DNA of 64,000 nucleotides from RGIG3701 sp964438515 (GCA_964438515.1 CAYTLK010000006.1:1-64000), one strand, 5' to 3'. Numbered from the stretch's first letter, positions 1 to 9,156 are shown. Notes: generated by a model not told the origin, from the sequence alone. Numbers and translations: made by a program.

Positions 1-27
1 AACGAAACCAAAACAGAAACAAAAACG

Positions 28-50
28 GAGGTTTTTAGAACTTCCTTTTA
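28..50 (+). repeat. Terminal repeat copy shared with 9054-9076
   Basis: These 23 bases, starting GAGGTTTTTAGAACTTCC, occur again without mismatch at 9054-9076. An inverted near-copy (AAGGAAGTCCTAAAAAC) lies at 8760-8776. At the second site the two copies bound a 317-base element. Here only one end is visible, about 10 bases downstream of the hisS stop, so a second element may continue to the left of the window. Confidence 0.6.
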
Positions 51-61
51 ATATTAAGTTT

Positions 62-1384
62 TTAGGAATTTTTGTTATTCCCAAAATAGGAACAAATGTC
101 GGAGAGTTTCACCTCGGCCTGTGTTTTTTCCTGCAAGTTTTTTACCTGGCAGACACCGCGCGCCAGCTCGTCGGTTCCCGCAATGACGGCGTAGCGGAAT
201 CCTTTTCGGTCCGCATACTGAAGCTGCGTTCCGAGTTTTTTCGGGTCGGGATAAATTTCGACCCCGATTCCAGAAGAACGCAGTTTCTGTGCGATTTTCA
301 AATAGGCGTTGAGCTGCGCTTTGTCGAAGTACGGAATGAAAACTGGCGCCGCCGTTTTAACGTCCGAAAGCATTCCGAGCTGTTCCATCCCGGCCAAAAG
401 TCGGTCGAGACCTAAAGACGCGCCGATTCCAGGAAGCGGATTGTTCATGAACATTCCCGTCAGATTGTCGTAACGTCCTCCGGAACAAACACTTCCGAAG
501 CCCGGCAAATCGTCAAGAAACGTTTCCCAAATCGTGCCGGTGTAATAATCCAGACCGCGAGCAATGGAGACGTCGAGTTTTAGGTTTTTGTCGGTTATTC
601 CAACTGCTTTTGTGGATTCGAGAATCTTTTTGAGGTCGGAAACCCCTTCTTCACCTTTGGCACTTCCTGCAACCATTTCGGCGATTGCGGCCAGAAGTTC
701 GTCGTTCGATCCCTTGAGAGTCGTGAGTTTCAGCACTTCATCCGCTTGTTCTGCGGTGAGACCGGCGGTTTCACCCATTTCCGCTTTGACGGCGTCATAA
801 CCGATTTTTGCGATTTTGTCGAGTGCGCGAAGAACCGGCACCGTTTTTTCTTCGAGTCCCAATTTTTCGAGCAATCCGCTCAGAACCTTACGATTATTCA
901 TGTGGATTGTGAAATTTTCGAAGCCGATGGCGCGCATCAAATCGTGAATTACGATCGTTGTTTCGATATCTGATGCAATATTCAATGTGCCGATCGTGTC
1001 AAAATCACACTGCATAAACTCTCTATAACGCCCAGATTGTGTATTTTCACCACGCCAAACGGTTGCAATGTGGAATCTTTTGAACGGCATTCCGAGTTCA
1101 TTTGCGTGCTGCGAAACGAAACGAGCAAGCGGAACGGTGAGGTCGAAACGCATTCCGATGTCGCGTCCGCCTTTGTCTTGAAAACTGTACAGTTGTTTGT
1201 CTGTCTCGTCGCTCCCTTTTCCGGTCAAAATATCGAGATATTCGAGCGCCGGCGTGTCGATGGGGCTGAAACCGTACGACTGGTAGATCCGTGCGGCAGT
1301 TTCGATGATACGGCGGCGCGGAATCATGGTTTCGGGGAGGTAGTCGCGAAAACCTTTTAAAGTACGAGGGGTAATTTTATTCAT
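62..1384 (-). CDS. hisS: Histidyl-tRNA synthetase
   Basis: Cytoplasmic class II aminoacyl-tRNA synthetase that charges tRNA-His with histidine using ATP. The 440 residues match the usual bacterial length. The N-terminus carries the motif 1 region (LKGFRDYLPE, then RRRIIETA). Motif 2 is seen in YREFMQCDFD, the histidine-binding signature as GLDYYTGTIWE and motif 3 as GIGASLGLDRL. A C-terminal anticodon-binding domain fills about residues 340-430. The ATG at 1384 is preceded by a weak AGGT on the minus strand. The gene is divergent from the beta-helix gene at 1633 and appears monocistronic. Nothing is odd in the protein. Confidence 0.97.
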   Translation of the reverse strand: MNKITPRTLKGFRDYLPETMIPRRRIIETAARIYQSYGFSPIDTPALEYLDILTGKGSDETDKQLYSFQDKGGRDIGMRFDLTVPLARFVSQHANELGMPFKRFHIATVWRGENTQSGRYREFMQCDFDTIGTLNIASDIETTIVIHDLMRAIGFENFTIHMNNRKVLSGLLEKLGLEEKTVPVLRALDKIAKIGYDAVKAEMGETAGLTAEQADEVLKLTTLKGSNDELLAAIAEMVAGSAKGEEGVSDLKKILESTKAVGITDKNLKLDVSIARGLDYYTGTIWETFLDDLPGFGSVCSGGRYDNLTGMFMNNPLPGIGASLGLDRLLAGMEQLGMLSDVKTAAPVFIPYFDKAQLNAYLKIAQKLRSSGIGVEIYPDPKKLGTQLQYADRKGFRYAVIAGTDELARGVCQVKNLQEKTQAEVKLSDICSYFGNNKNS

Positions 1385-1556
1385 GATTGGACCTGAAAAG
1401 TCGGGTGAAATATAATGAAATCGAATATTAATGACGAATAAAACGAATGATGTTCTATTATAATGTATTTTTCAGAAATTTCCACCGGGGGTGTGCTTTT
1501 TTTCTGAAAGATGGACGTACGGGGAAAAGAAATTCCAAAAATTTTTTTCTGCCCCC

Positions 1557-1585
1557 TTGTGTTTCGCGGGTTTTCGTATTACAAT
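1557..1585 (+). promoter_or_regulatory. Sigma-70-type promoter for the beta-helix gene
   Basis: TTGTGT at 1557-1562 and TACAAT at 1580-1585 are separated by 17 bases and lie about 50 bases before the ATG at 1633. The 248-base divergent gap (1385-1632) is otherwise featureless. A TATAAT-like box on the opposite strand near 1447-1452 could serve hisS, but its -35 is poor. Confidence 0.5.
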
Positions 1586-1632
1586 AGTAAGGTGTTTTTT
1601 TCTCTCCATCCTTTTACCCACCCATAAAAATT

Positions 1633-4419
1633 ATGAAAAAAATCCTGAATTTCATTCATTCTGCCGCCGATTCTGTGTCGTTCGGAAAATTGTACGTAAT
1701 TTCGTTTGCGAAACGGATTATGAAACCGATTGTGAGACCGTTCATGAAACCGATTTTGAAACCGATTTTAACGTCGGTCGTACTGTTTGTTGGAATGTCG
1801 CTCGTTCTGCCGACTTCCACCGCGTCGGCTCAAAACTTTCCGATGAAACCTGGTGAGAGTTTGAATTCTGTGCGAGAAACTGTCCGTGCGTGGCACACGG
1901 ACCATCCGAAAGAGACCGCGACCGTCACAATTGCGCCGGGCGAGTATTTTTTGGACGCGGCCGTCGTTTTTACCGCTGAAGATTCGAACACGCGTTACGT
2001 TGCATCGGATGCCGCTCAGAAGCCCGTTTTTACGCGCGGAAAAGAAATTACCGGCTGGAAAAAAGACGCGGAGGGTCGTTTCGTCACACAGATTGCGGAT
2101 GTTCGGGACGGAAAACTCTGGTTTGAGTCGCTTTTTGTGGATGGAACGCGCGCGATTCCGGCTCGTACACCCAATGCGGACGCTCTGGAGGGACGGCGAT
2201 ATTTTTACGTTTTGGACGCCGATGAGATGAATCCTGCAACGAAATTCATACCGCGAGAGGAACAGCGCGCGTTGTTCGAAGAAATCGCAGCGTCGAAGAA
2301 CCCGCAGGATGTGAAAATCATGTTTTATCATTCGTGGGAATCGTCGCTTCATCGTGTGCAAAATTACGATTCGGCGCAGAATTGCGTGACGCTGACGGGC
2401 GGACCGCGCTGGACGCTCAATCAGTGGGGGACGAATTTGCGCTATCACGTCGAAGGGGTCGAATCTGCGCTCGACGAACCCGGCGAATTTCTTCTGAAAC
2501 GCGACGGAACGTGCATTTACATTCCTCGAGACGGTGAAACGCCGGAAAATGTGAGGTTTTTCGCGCCGATGGGTCCCAAAAGTTTCGAAGAATCGGGGTT
2601 CCTCAAATTTCAGGGGGCGGCAGACGCAAAAGTCGTGAATGTGTCGTTTGAAAACGTAATTTTCGCGTGTGACGTCTGGAATCTCCCCCAAATCGGCCTC
2701 TCGGACGGTCAGTCGGCTGTTGGTTCACCGGCTTCGATTCTCGCAAATTATGCGGAAAATCTCCTTTTCAGCAACTGCGTCGTTCGAAACGTCGGCGGTT
2801 ACGCGTTCCACTTTCATCAAGCGTGTAAAAAATGTACAATAAACAAATGTCTGCTGGAAGATTTGGGTGCAGGGGGCGTTCGAATCGGCCCCGTGAAGCT
2901 GGAGGAGCTTCCTGAAGCGCAGCAGACGAGTGAAAATACCGTTTCGAACTGTATTATTCGCGGATACGGACGCATCGACGCGGGTGGAATCGGTGTCTGG
3001 CTCGGTCACACTTCTAAAAATAACGTCACGCACAACGATATTTCCGATGGTTTTTACACGGGCGTCTCGCTCGGCTGGGTTTGGGGGTACGGAAAGTCGA
3101 TCTCTTCGTGGAATCACATCGATTTCAACCATATTCATCACATCGGACAGGGCGTCCTTTCCGATATGGGCGGGATTTACTCGCTTGGAATTTCGTACGG
3201 AACTACGGAATTGAATAACGTAATTCATGATGTGAATTCGTACAATCGTTACGGCCGCGGCGGATGGGGGATTTATACGGATGAAGGTTCGTCGCACATT
3301 ACGATCGCAAACAACCTCGTCTATCGGACACACACCGGCAGTTTTCACCAGCATTACGGCGCGAAAAATCACGTTTTCAACAACATTTTTGCGTTCAGCC
3401 GGGAGGAACAGCTGCAGCGTTCGAGGCCGGAAGACCATATTTCCTTCTATTTGGAACGAAACATCATCGTTTATGATTCGTCAGAGGGCGAGGCGCTGCT
3501 TCGCGGGGAGTGGCAGAACGTTTTTTCTATTGTAAATCATAATTTGTACTGGAATTACGACGCAAAAGAGGGCGTTTCGTTCGGCGGTTTGACGTTTGAA
3601 CAGTGGAATGAATGGGGAAAAGATCGGGATGGAATCATCGCAGATCCTTGTTTTGTCGATGCGAAACACAATGATTTTCGTTTTACGGATGCGTCCGAAC
3701 CCATTCTTAAAGAAATCGGGTTTGAACCTTTTGATTTTACGCAGGCGGGCGTCCTGAAGGATGATGAAAACTGGGGCGATGAAGCGAAAAATTGGAACTA
3801 TCCTCCCGTAATTTTGGCTCCCGACGCGCCGGAACCGCCTCTTTTTGAAATCTCGGATGATTTTGAATCGAAACGTTTGAAGCCGATTCGAAAAGTGCGC
3901 GAACCTGCTGGAAAAACGGATGCGTATAAAATTCTGGAAGAAAATGGGAATCATTTTCTGCGAATTTTCGACACGCCGGACCAGAAAAATTCTTTCGATC
4001 CGTTCTTCAGTTATGATATGAAATATGTACAGAATGGAACCGCAAATATCGCGTTTTGTGCGCGAGTTTCGGAGGAGGCGGAAATGATGCTTGAGGCTCG
4101 AGACGATGCGTCGCCGTATCGGACGTCCGTTTCCTTGCGATTGAAAGCGGCTGAAATTGATGCGTCGAAGAAAGTATTGGACGCGAAACCGAATCGTTGG
4201 TACAAATTTGAGATTGCGCTTCCGGTGGGGCCGGACCGGGGAGCGAATTATACGCTCAAAGTGACTCCGGAAGGGGGAGAAACGCAGTCTTTCACGCTTC
4301 CGATCGTGAATCCCGACTGGAATTCCCTCAATTCGTTCGTCATTGCGGCTCTCGGAAACGTGAATGCGACACTCGATTTGGATGATGTGCAGATTTCATT
4401 CAGTCCAGCGGAACCTTGA
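1633..4419 (+). CDS. Secreted right-handed parallel beta-helix protein, putative glycoside hydrolase (GH141-like)
   Basis: A 928-residue secreted protein. The N-terminus is unusual: about 45 residues with a tandem MKPI-type repeat (MKPIVRPFMKPILKPIL) precede a hydrophobic signal segment ending near STASAQ. If the second or third Met of the repeat is used, the signal peptide becomes ordinary. Residues about 65-110 read as an entry domain (periodic VRETVRAW, GEYFLDAAVV). About residues 330-640 hold beta-helix coils rich in N, H and G (NHIDFNHIHHIG, GGWGIYTDEGSSH). About residues 740-925 form a beta-sandwich, laminin-G-like domain. It is a paralogue of the product of 30563-33550, sharing the order ARxP-WxNQWGxx-GVSLGWxWG-GWGIYTDxG. 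Such proteins include GH141 fucosidases/xylanases and related polysaccharide enzymes. The exact substrate is not deducible. Confidence 0.8.
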   Translation: MKKILNFIHSAADSVSFGKLYVISFAKRIMKPIVRPFMKPILKPILTSVVLFVGMSLVLPTSTASAQNFPMKPGESLNSVRETVRAWHTDHPKETATVTIAPGEYFLDAAVVFTAEDSNTRYVASDAAQKPVFTRGKEITGWKKDAEGRFVTQIADVRDGKLWFESLFVDGTRAIPARTPNADALEGRRYFYVLDADEMNPATKFIPREEQRALFEEIAASKNPQDVKIMFYHSWESSLHRVQNYDSAQNCVTLTGGPRWTLNQWGTNLRYHVEGVESALDEPGEFLLKRDGTCIYIPRDGETPENVRFFAPMGPKSFEESGFLKFQGAADAKVVNVSFENVIFACDVWNLPQIGLSDGQSAVGSPASILANYAENLLFSNCVVRNVGGYAFHFHQACKKCTINKCLLEDLGAGGVRIGPVKLEELPEAQQTSENTVSNCIIRGYGRIDAGGIGVWLGHTSKNNVTHNDISDGFYTGVSLGWVWGYGKSISSWNHIDFNHIHHIGQGVLSDMGGIYSLGISYGTTELNNVIHDVNSYNRYGRGGWGIYTDEGSSHITIANNLVYRTHTGSFHQHYGAKNHVFNNIFAFSREEQLQRSRPEDHISFYLERNIIVYDSSEGEALLRGEWQNVFSIVNHNLYWNYDAKEGVSFGGLTFEQWNEWGKDRDGIIADPCFVDAKHNDFRFTDASEPILKEIGFEPFDFTQAGVLKDDENWGDEAKNWNYPPVILAPDAPEPPLFEISDDFESKRLKPIRKVREPAGKTDAYKILEENGNHFLRIFDTPDQKNSFDPFFSYDMKYVQNGTANIAFCARVSEEAEMMLEARDDASPYRTSVSLRLKAAEIDASKKVLDAKPNRWYKFEIALPVGPDRGANYTLKVTPEGGETQSFTLPIVNPDWNSLNSFVIAALGNVNATLDLDDVQISFSPAEP

Positions 4420-4467
4420 ATCGTAATTTTATAGTAGTAAATATTACTATTTTTAAGGAGTGAGACG

Positions 4468-6231
4468 ATGAAACGCTTTCGAATCGTTTTTCTTTCAGCC
4501 TGCGTGATGATTTTTTGTGCTTGTGTTTTTGCGGAGTCCGAATCTGGGACAGAAATCGAAACAAAAGCAGAAACTGAAACAAAAATCGATACTGAAACAA
4601 AAACCGCTGCGGAGAGTGTGGAGTGTTGGAATGCTGCGGAAATTACTTTTTGCGCAGATTCTGAATATTCAGAACGTGCTGCTTTTTACGAGGTTCGTGT
4701 GGATGTGGATTTCGTCTCGCCCTGCGGAACGACGCTCCGAATCCCTGCATTTTGGGACGGCGGAAACGTCTGGCGCGTTCGTTTCGCTCCTACGGAAACG
4801 GGGGAGTGGAAGTATGTTTCACACTGCAATTTTTCGACCGACAGCGGTTTAAGCGGTCAGTCGGGGGCTTTGAATTGTGTTCCTTATTCGGGTGCGTGCG
4901 AGATTTATCGTCACGGTTTTGTGACGACGCGCGACGGTTTGAAGTACTTTATTTATGCGGACGGGACGCCTTTTTTCTATCTCGGCGACACGCACTGGGG
5001 GATGATGAAAGAGGAATTCGACGAACCGGGACCGCACGTTGGAAGTGTGAAAACCGACTCGCATTTCAAATACGTGGTGAATCGCCGTGCGGAACAGGGA
5101 TTTACAGTCTTTCAGTCGGAGCCGATTGGAACGACGGTTCGTTATTCAGATGGAATCGACGGTGAAGATGTGAAAGGGTTCCAGAATATGGATCGTTACT
5201 TTCAGCACATCGCGCGAGTCGGCCTCGTACACGCAAACGCGCAGTTTTTTTACCCGTCAGAAATGATTCCGATTCAGAACGACGATGCGTTTTTGGAACT
5301 CATAAGTCGTTATTGGGTCGCACGTTACAGCGCGTATCCCGTCCTTTGGACGCTCGGTCAGGAAACGGATTTCAACTTTTACAAGAAATTTCCCGACGAG
5401 AATCCGTATTTGAAAATCTGTCACTGGATTCATACGTACGATGCGTACCATCATCCCATCACGGCTCACATGGAAAATGCGGGAAGCACGACGCGCAGCG
5501 GAATTAATGGGACGCACGCCTCCCTTTTTCAGAACGCGCCCGGTCACACGTGGTACGCAGTGCAATGGTCGAGGCGGTTCAACACGCCGATGAACTGGAG
5601 TGTTCCGAAAGATTTTTGGAACGATGGAAAGGGAAAAGTGTCCATTTTATATGAAAGTTTGTACTGTAATTTGTGGACGAAAGATTTCGGAGCGCGTGCG
5701 GAAGGGTGGCTCGCGTTTCTCAACGGAATGTACGGCTACGGTTACGGGGCGGCGGATTTGTGGCTCTACAAAAGTACGTACGACATGCAGTCGACCTCAA
5801 ACAATGATGGTATTTCGAGCGTTACGCCGACCGACAAAGGAATGTATTGGAGTGAGGCGCTTGAACTGGATTCTGCTCGCCAGGCGGGGTACATGAAAGC
5901 GTTTCTTGAGGCGCACTCGTGGTGGAAACTGATTCCCGAATTTGCATCGGAAAAACCTTTTTTTCGAAGTGCTTCTGAGTCTGTGTTTTACATGGCGGCG
6001 CAAGATTTGGAAGGTTTATACGTCCTTTATTTTTACTCGACGCCGCAAGAAACGGGTTCCATGCAGATGCTTGCGCCTTCCGCGAAGTACATTCTTACAT
6101 GGTTCAACCCGCGTACGGGCGAGACGTTGAGCGATTCTGCGGTTCGAACCCTGTCGCAGCCGGACGGGACGCTTGTTCTTCCTCAAAAACCGGATGAAAA
6201 CGACTGGGTTTTAACCGTACAAAAATTATAG
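4468..6231 (+). CDS. Secreted DUF5060/DUF4038 apiosidase-like glycoside hydrolase
   Basis: A 587-residue protein with a signal peptide (residues 1-23) followed by a degenerate E-T-K tandem stretch (residues about 24-48). Residues about 55-130 resemble the DUF5060 beta-sandwich (FWDGGNVWRVRFAPTETGEW). About residues 145-500 form the DUF4038/apiosidase-like TIM barrel, with YADGTPFFYLGDTHWG at its start. The C-terminus resembles the putative collagen-binding domain (TWFNPRTGE). Family knowledge: GH140 apiosidases act on rhamnogalacturonan II; other members act on other plant glycans. The start is supported by AAGGAG at 4456-4461. The next gene begins 14 bases after the stop, so the two are probably co-transcribed. 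Confidence 0.85.
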   Translation: MKRFRIVFLSACVMIFCACVFAESESGTEIETKAETETKIDTETKTAAESVECWNAAEITFCADSEYSERAAFYEVRVDVDFVSPCGTTLRIPAFWDGGNVWRVRFAPTETGEWKYVSHCNFSTDSGLSGQSGALNCVPYSGACEIYRHGFVTTRDGLKYFIYADGTPFFYLGDTHWGMMKEEFDEPGPHVGSVKTDSHFKYVVNRRAEQGFTVFQSEPIGTTVRYSDGIDGEDVKGFQNMDRYFQHIARVGLVHANAQFFYPSEMIPIQNDDAFLELISRYWVARYSAYPVLWTLGQETDFNFYKKFPDENPYLKICHWIHTYDAYHHPITAHMENAGSTTRSGINGTHASLFQNAPGHTWYAVQWSRRFNTPMNWSVPKDFWNDGKGKVSILYESLYCNLWTKDFGARAEGWLAFLNGMYGYGYGAADLWLYKSTYDMQSTSNNDGISSVTPTDKGMYWSEALELDSARQAGYMKAFLEAHSWWKLIPEFASEKPFFRSASESVFYMAAQDLEGLYVLYFYSTPQETGSMQMLAPSAKYILTWFNPRTGETLSDSAVRTLSQPDGTLVLPQKPDENDWVLTVQKL

Positions 6232-6245
6232 GTGAATTTAGAATT

Positions 6246-7256
6246 ATGTCCGAATCCTTTTCTTTTACTCAGCCTCTTTTTTTATCCTCCGACGACCTTT
6301 TTGCGTTGTGGAATTTGACGCACAGGGAGCGTTCCGAGGCGTTAAAAACAGAGGCTCAGACGAAGTACGCAATGCAAGTTTCCCCCCACTTTGCGCAATG
6401 TGTGCGGGAGTGTCGGGATGAAGCGCTGCTTCGGGAGGTGCTTCCCGCCGCTGAGGAACTCGCGGAAAGTCCCGGATTTACGGAAAATCCCCTTCAGGAG
6501 GAGGTTTCTGAGGCGGAAAATCAGGTGCCGATCGGTCTCCTGCAAAAATATTCTGGACGAGCGCTCCTCATCACGGCGACTCAATGTTTTGGAAACTGTC
6601 GTTTTTGTTTTCGGCGTCATTTGCGAACGATTTTTCCTTCGAAAAATTTGCGGCGTGAGGACTTTCAAAGCGCAATTTCACGTGTTTCACGCGACGATTC
6701 GATTCACGAAATCATTTTTTCCGGCGGCGACCCGCTCACACTTCAAGACGATCTGTTTTTCTGGCTTTTATTTCAGTTTAAGAATATTGCACACATAAAA
6801 AGGATTCGTGTACACACTCGCGCCCCAATTTTTTGTCCGGAAAGGATTTCTGAGTATTTTTCAGAATTATTGAAACTTTTTTCAGAACATTCGGAAAAAC
6901 CGATATATTTTGTGCTGCATGTGAATCACCCGGACGAATTGTCGCCTGAAAGTACGGCAGCGATTGAACGTCTGCATTCTGCCGGCGTCACGCTTTTGCA
7001 GCAGGGTGTTCTGTTGCGCGGAATCAACGATCGGGTTGAGATTCTTGCGGAACTGTACGAAAAACTGACGGAACATCACGTCATTCCGTACTACTTGCAT
7101 CAGCTGGACCGAGTGGCGGGCGCATCGCATTTCGAGGTTGATACGGAGACGGGCGTTCGGCTGATTCAAGAATTGCGTACGATTCTTCCGGGGTTTGCGG
7201 TCCCGCGTTACGCGCGTGAGATTCCGGGAGAAAAAGGGAAAACGATTCTTGAATGA
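6246..7256 (+). CDS. epmB: EF-P beta-lysylation radical SAM protein (lysine 2,3-aminomutase family)
   Basis: A 336-residue KamA-family radical SAM/PLP enzyme, close in length to E. coli EpmB. That enzyme converts (S)-alpha-lysine to (R)-beta-lysine, which EpmA attaches to elongation factor P. The 4Fe-4S cluster motif CxxxCxxC is Cys114, Cys118, Cys121. It is followed by the radical SAM glycine-rich strand (EIIFSGGDPLT) and a C-terminal PLP-binding region ending YAREIPGEKGKT. An AGGTGA lies about 10 bases before the ATG. It sits directly downstream of a glycan hydrolase, to which it has no obvious functional link. Neither epmA nor efp is in the window, so EF-P modification is inferred from family only. 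Confidence 0.88.
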   Translation: MSESFSFTQPLFLSSDDLFALWNLTHRERSEALKTEAQTKYAMQVSPHFAQCVRECRDEALLREVLPAAEELAESPGFTENPLQEEVSEAENQVPIGLLQKYSGRALLITATQCFGNCRFCFRRHLRTIFPSKNLRREDFQSAISRVSRDDSIHEIIFSGGDPLTLQDDLFFWLLFQFKNIAHIKRIRVHTRAPIFCPERISEYFSELLKLFSEHSEKPIYFVLHVNHPDELSPESTAAIERLHSAGVTLLQQGVLLRGINDRVEILAELYEKLTEHHVIPYYLHQLDRVAGASHFEVDTETGVRLIQELRTILPGFAVPRYAREIPGEKGKTILE

Positions 7257-7371
7257 TTCGTACGGATTTGCTTTAGAACTTTTTTGGTTTTTGATTGAAT
7301 TTGTTTGTTTAATGTTCGATGTAATTTTGATTTGTTTTTGATAATCGTTTTGCTAATTAAGGAAAAATGTG

Positions 7372-8196
7372 ATGAAAAAAGGTTTTGTATTCTTTCTTTT
7401 GCTGAGTGCTGCGAGCGTGGTTTTTGCGCAGACTCCCGCGGACGTTCCGCAAACGGTCGCCACGGCCGACGGTCAGACGCTCAAACTGGTTTGGAACGAC
7501 GAATTTAACGGAACTGGCCTTCCGGACCCCGCAAAATGGGGGTACGAACATGGTTTCGTTCGGAATGGTGAGAAGCAGTTTTACACTTGCGAACGGATTG
7601 AAAATGTGTTCCAGAAAGATGGGAAACTGGTAATCAAAAGTCTGAAAGAAAATTATGGGGAAAACGGGCAGAAAGCCGACTGCACTTCCGGAAGCGTCAC
7701 GACGGACGGTAAAGCGGCGTGGACTTACGGACGAATTGAAGTTTGCGCCAAACTTCCGACCGGTCGCGGAGCGTGGCCCGCAATCTGGATGTTGGGGACA
7801 AATATTCATCAAATCGGCTGGCCGAAGTGTGGTGAAATCGATATTATGGAATATGTCGGCTACAATCCGACGCAGATTCACGCGACGGTTCACGCATCCA
7901 ATGACGGAAAACACACGTCTAAGGGTTCCGCGAAGCAGTTTCCCGGCGTGGAGGATCGTTTTGCCGTGTACGCAGTCGAATGGACGGAAGACAAAATGGA
8001 TTTCTTTGTGGACGATATTCTTTACTTTACGTTTCGAAAATCAGACAGTGCAATCAATCCGTGGCCGTTCGACAAACCGCACTATTTGATTCTGAACAAC
8101 GCCATTGGAGGCAGTTGGGGCGGTCAGAAGGGAATCGACGATGCTGCGTTCCCGATGACGTATGAGATTGATTACGTTCGCGTTTATCAAAAATGA
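7372..8196 (+). CDS. Secreted GH16 endo-beta-glucanase (laminarinase-like)
   Basis: A 274-residue secreted glycoside hydrolase. After a signal peptide (to about residue 20, VVFA) comes a single GH16 domain. The signature GEIDIMEYVG supplies the nucleophile Glu155, helper Asp157 and acid/base Glu160. Upstream VWNDEFNG and GRIEVCAKLP, and downstream FDKPHYLILNNAIGG, are typical of family members that cleave beta-1,3 or beta-1,3-1,4 glucans. No carbohydrate-binding module is attached. I use the ATG at 7372, with AAGGA eight bases upstream, rather than the in-frame GTG at 7369. It may belong to the same glycan-use group as the gene at 4468, although 115 bases separate it from epmB. Confidence 0.92.
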   Translation: MKKGFVFFLLLSAASVVFAQTPADVPQTVATADGQTLKLVWNDEFNGTGLPDPAKWGYEHGFVRNGEKQFYTCERIENVFQKDGKLVIKSLKENYGENGQKADCTSGSVTTDGKAAWTYGRIEVCAKLPTGRGAWPAIWMLGTNIHQIGWPKCGEIDIMEYVGYNPTQIHATVHASNDGKHTSKGSAKQFPGVEDRFAVYAVEWTEDKMDFFVDDILYFTFRKSDSAINPWPFDKPHYLILNNAIGGSWGGQKGIDDAAFPMTYEIDYVRVYQK

Positions 8197-8344
8197 TTTT
8201 TGGGACTTCAATTTTACTCGTGATTCCGCACATTGTGAGGAGTCGCGAGTCCGAAAAGTCGTTTCTCTCGCAATGCTGAATTCTAAAGTCGAACGGAAAA
8301 TACTCGTTCGAAATAGCGGTAAAAGAACGTAAAGGCGCGTACAT

Positions 8345-8475
8345 CGGCAGTTACAAAATCTGATTCGACTGCACTGGCCCCGCCACTGCACAGGATGGGG
8401 AACGCGGAAAGTCCCTGCTTCCGGAAAAATACGGCTTTCCTGAACCCATCGGTCTGACAGGAAATGTGGAACAGA
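8345..8475 (+). ncRNA. Possible structured RNA, faintly cobalamin-riboswitch-like
   Basis: GGCCCCGCCACTGCA at about 8375-8389 resembles the conserved CCGCCACTG core of cobalamin riboswitches. It is preceded by AAAATCTG and ACTGC in roughly the expected order, and followed by GGTCTGACAGGAAATG where the 3' B12 box would be. The match is partial. The nearest downstream plus-strand gene is trxA, nearly 700 bases away, which is a poor fit for a riboswitch. It may be a decayed element or a different RNA. Confidence 0.25.
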
Positions 8476-8718
8476 GAAAATCGAATGTTTTTGATTTTAC
8501 TTTGAAATAATAAGGAAAAACTCACATCCTTCAAGAGGATTTCCACTTTTTGAATCCATCAGAAGACGTGTGTCGTTTTTTTGTTTTATGTATGAATTAA
8601 ATCTGTCAAAACGGCTTTGCACAGGTTCGCGAAGCGTTTCAGAAGGTGCTAGCGGAAAAGTTTGGAGGTGTTTCTGAAGTGTTTCCTGAAAATTTCGCTT
8701 TCATTTGCTTGTAAGCCC

Positions 8719-8746
8719 TTGACAAGATAAAGTTGCACGGTACAAT
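8719..8746 (+). promoter_or_regulatory. Near-consensus sigma-70 promoter
   Basis: TTGACA at 8719-8724 and TACAAT at 8741-8746 are separated by 16 bases. A transcript would begin a few bases before the left inverted repeat at 8760 and run through the element at 8760-9076 towards trxA. No gene follows closely, so this may drive a non-coding transcript. Confidence 0.55.
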
Positions 8747-8759
8747 AAGAATTAAGTTT

Positions 8760-9076
8760 AAGGAAGTCCTAAAAACATAATATTAAAAAATTTTTGAAAA
8801 AGGTGTCTTGGGTCGCGAGCCGCGACGGGCGAAAGTGCTGCCGCACGAGTGACGCCCTCGCTGGGGCGAAATCGCGAGCAGTAAACAACATTCAAAATGT
8901 TTTTTCCCCACGACCGAAACGACAGTACGGGAGCGCTCTTGTTTCCTCCCGTGAGGGTGGAAACACCGTCGCGGTGCAAAAAAGACCCCTGAACCACAAC
9001 GTTCATCGTATAATTTCTGTACAATAATATTTTTTTGCAAAAATTTCGGATTTGAGGTTTTTAGAACTTCCTTTTA
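8760..9076. mobile_element. Inverted-repeat-bounded non-autonomous element (MITE-like)
   Basis: The left end AAGGAAGTCCTAAAAAC (8760-8776) is the inverted complement, with one mismatch, of GTTTTTAGAACTTCCTT at 9058-9074. The 317-base unit has a GC-rich interior (about 8800-8990) unlike its AT-rich surroundings. It codes for no recognisable transposase. The 23-base right end recurs at 28-50. Interior reading frames on the minus strand (for example one containing GVTRAAALSPVAARDP) are low-complexity and I do not call them genes. Mobility is inferred from structure; no target duplication is evident. Confidence 0.45.
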
Positions 9077-9106
9077 TATTTTTCGGGTCGTTGTGTTTTC
9101 TTCGAA

Positions 9107-9134
9107 TTGAAAAAAGTTTAAAATGATATAAAAT
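9107..9134 (+). promoter_or_regulatory. Probable trxA promoter
   Basis: TTGAAA at 9107-9112 and TAAAAT at 9129-9134 are separated by 16 bases, about 25 bases before the trxA start. AAAGGA at 9141-9146 is the ribosome binding site. Confidence 0.4.
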
Positions 9135-9156
9135 ATCATGAAAGGATTGGTGAATC

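Larger units (their letters stand above)
8197..9156. other. 960-base intergenic region
   Basis: No convincing gene; frames here are short, overlapping and of shadow-like composition. It holds three things. 8217-8312 is a very degenerate possible copy of the GCCCAAAG repeat family (minus orientation). 8340-8480 is a GC-rich stretch that looks structured. 8719-9076 is a promoter plus an inverted-repeat-bounded element. A T-rich run follows a weak hairpin near 8562-8582. Confidence 0.6.

Noticed and set aside
8217..8312. A sixth copy of the GCCCAAAG repeat family on the minus strand
   Set aside because: Only scattered blocks align (GTATTTT, GCGAGAGAAACGAC, CACAATG); too degenerate to call.
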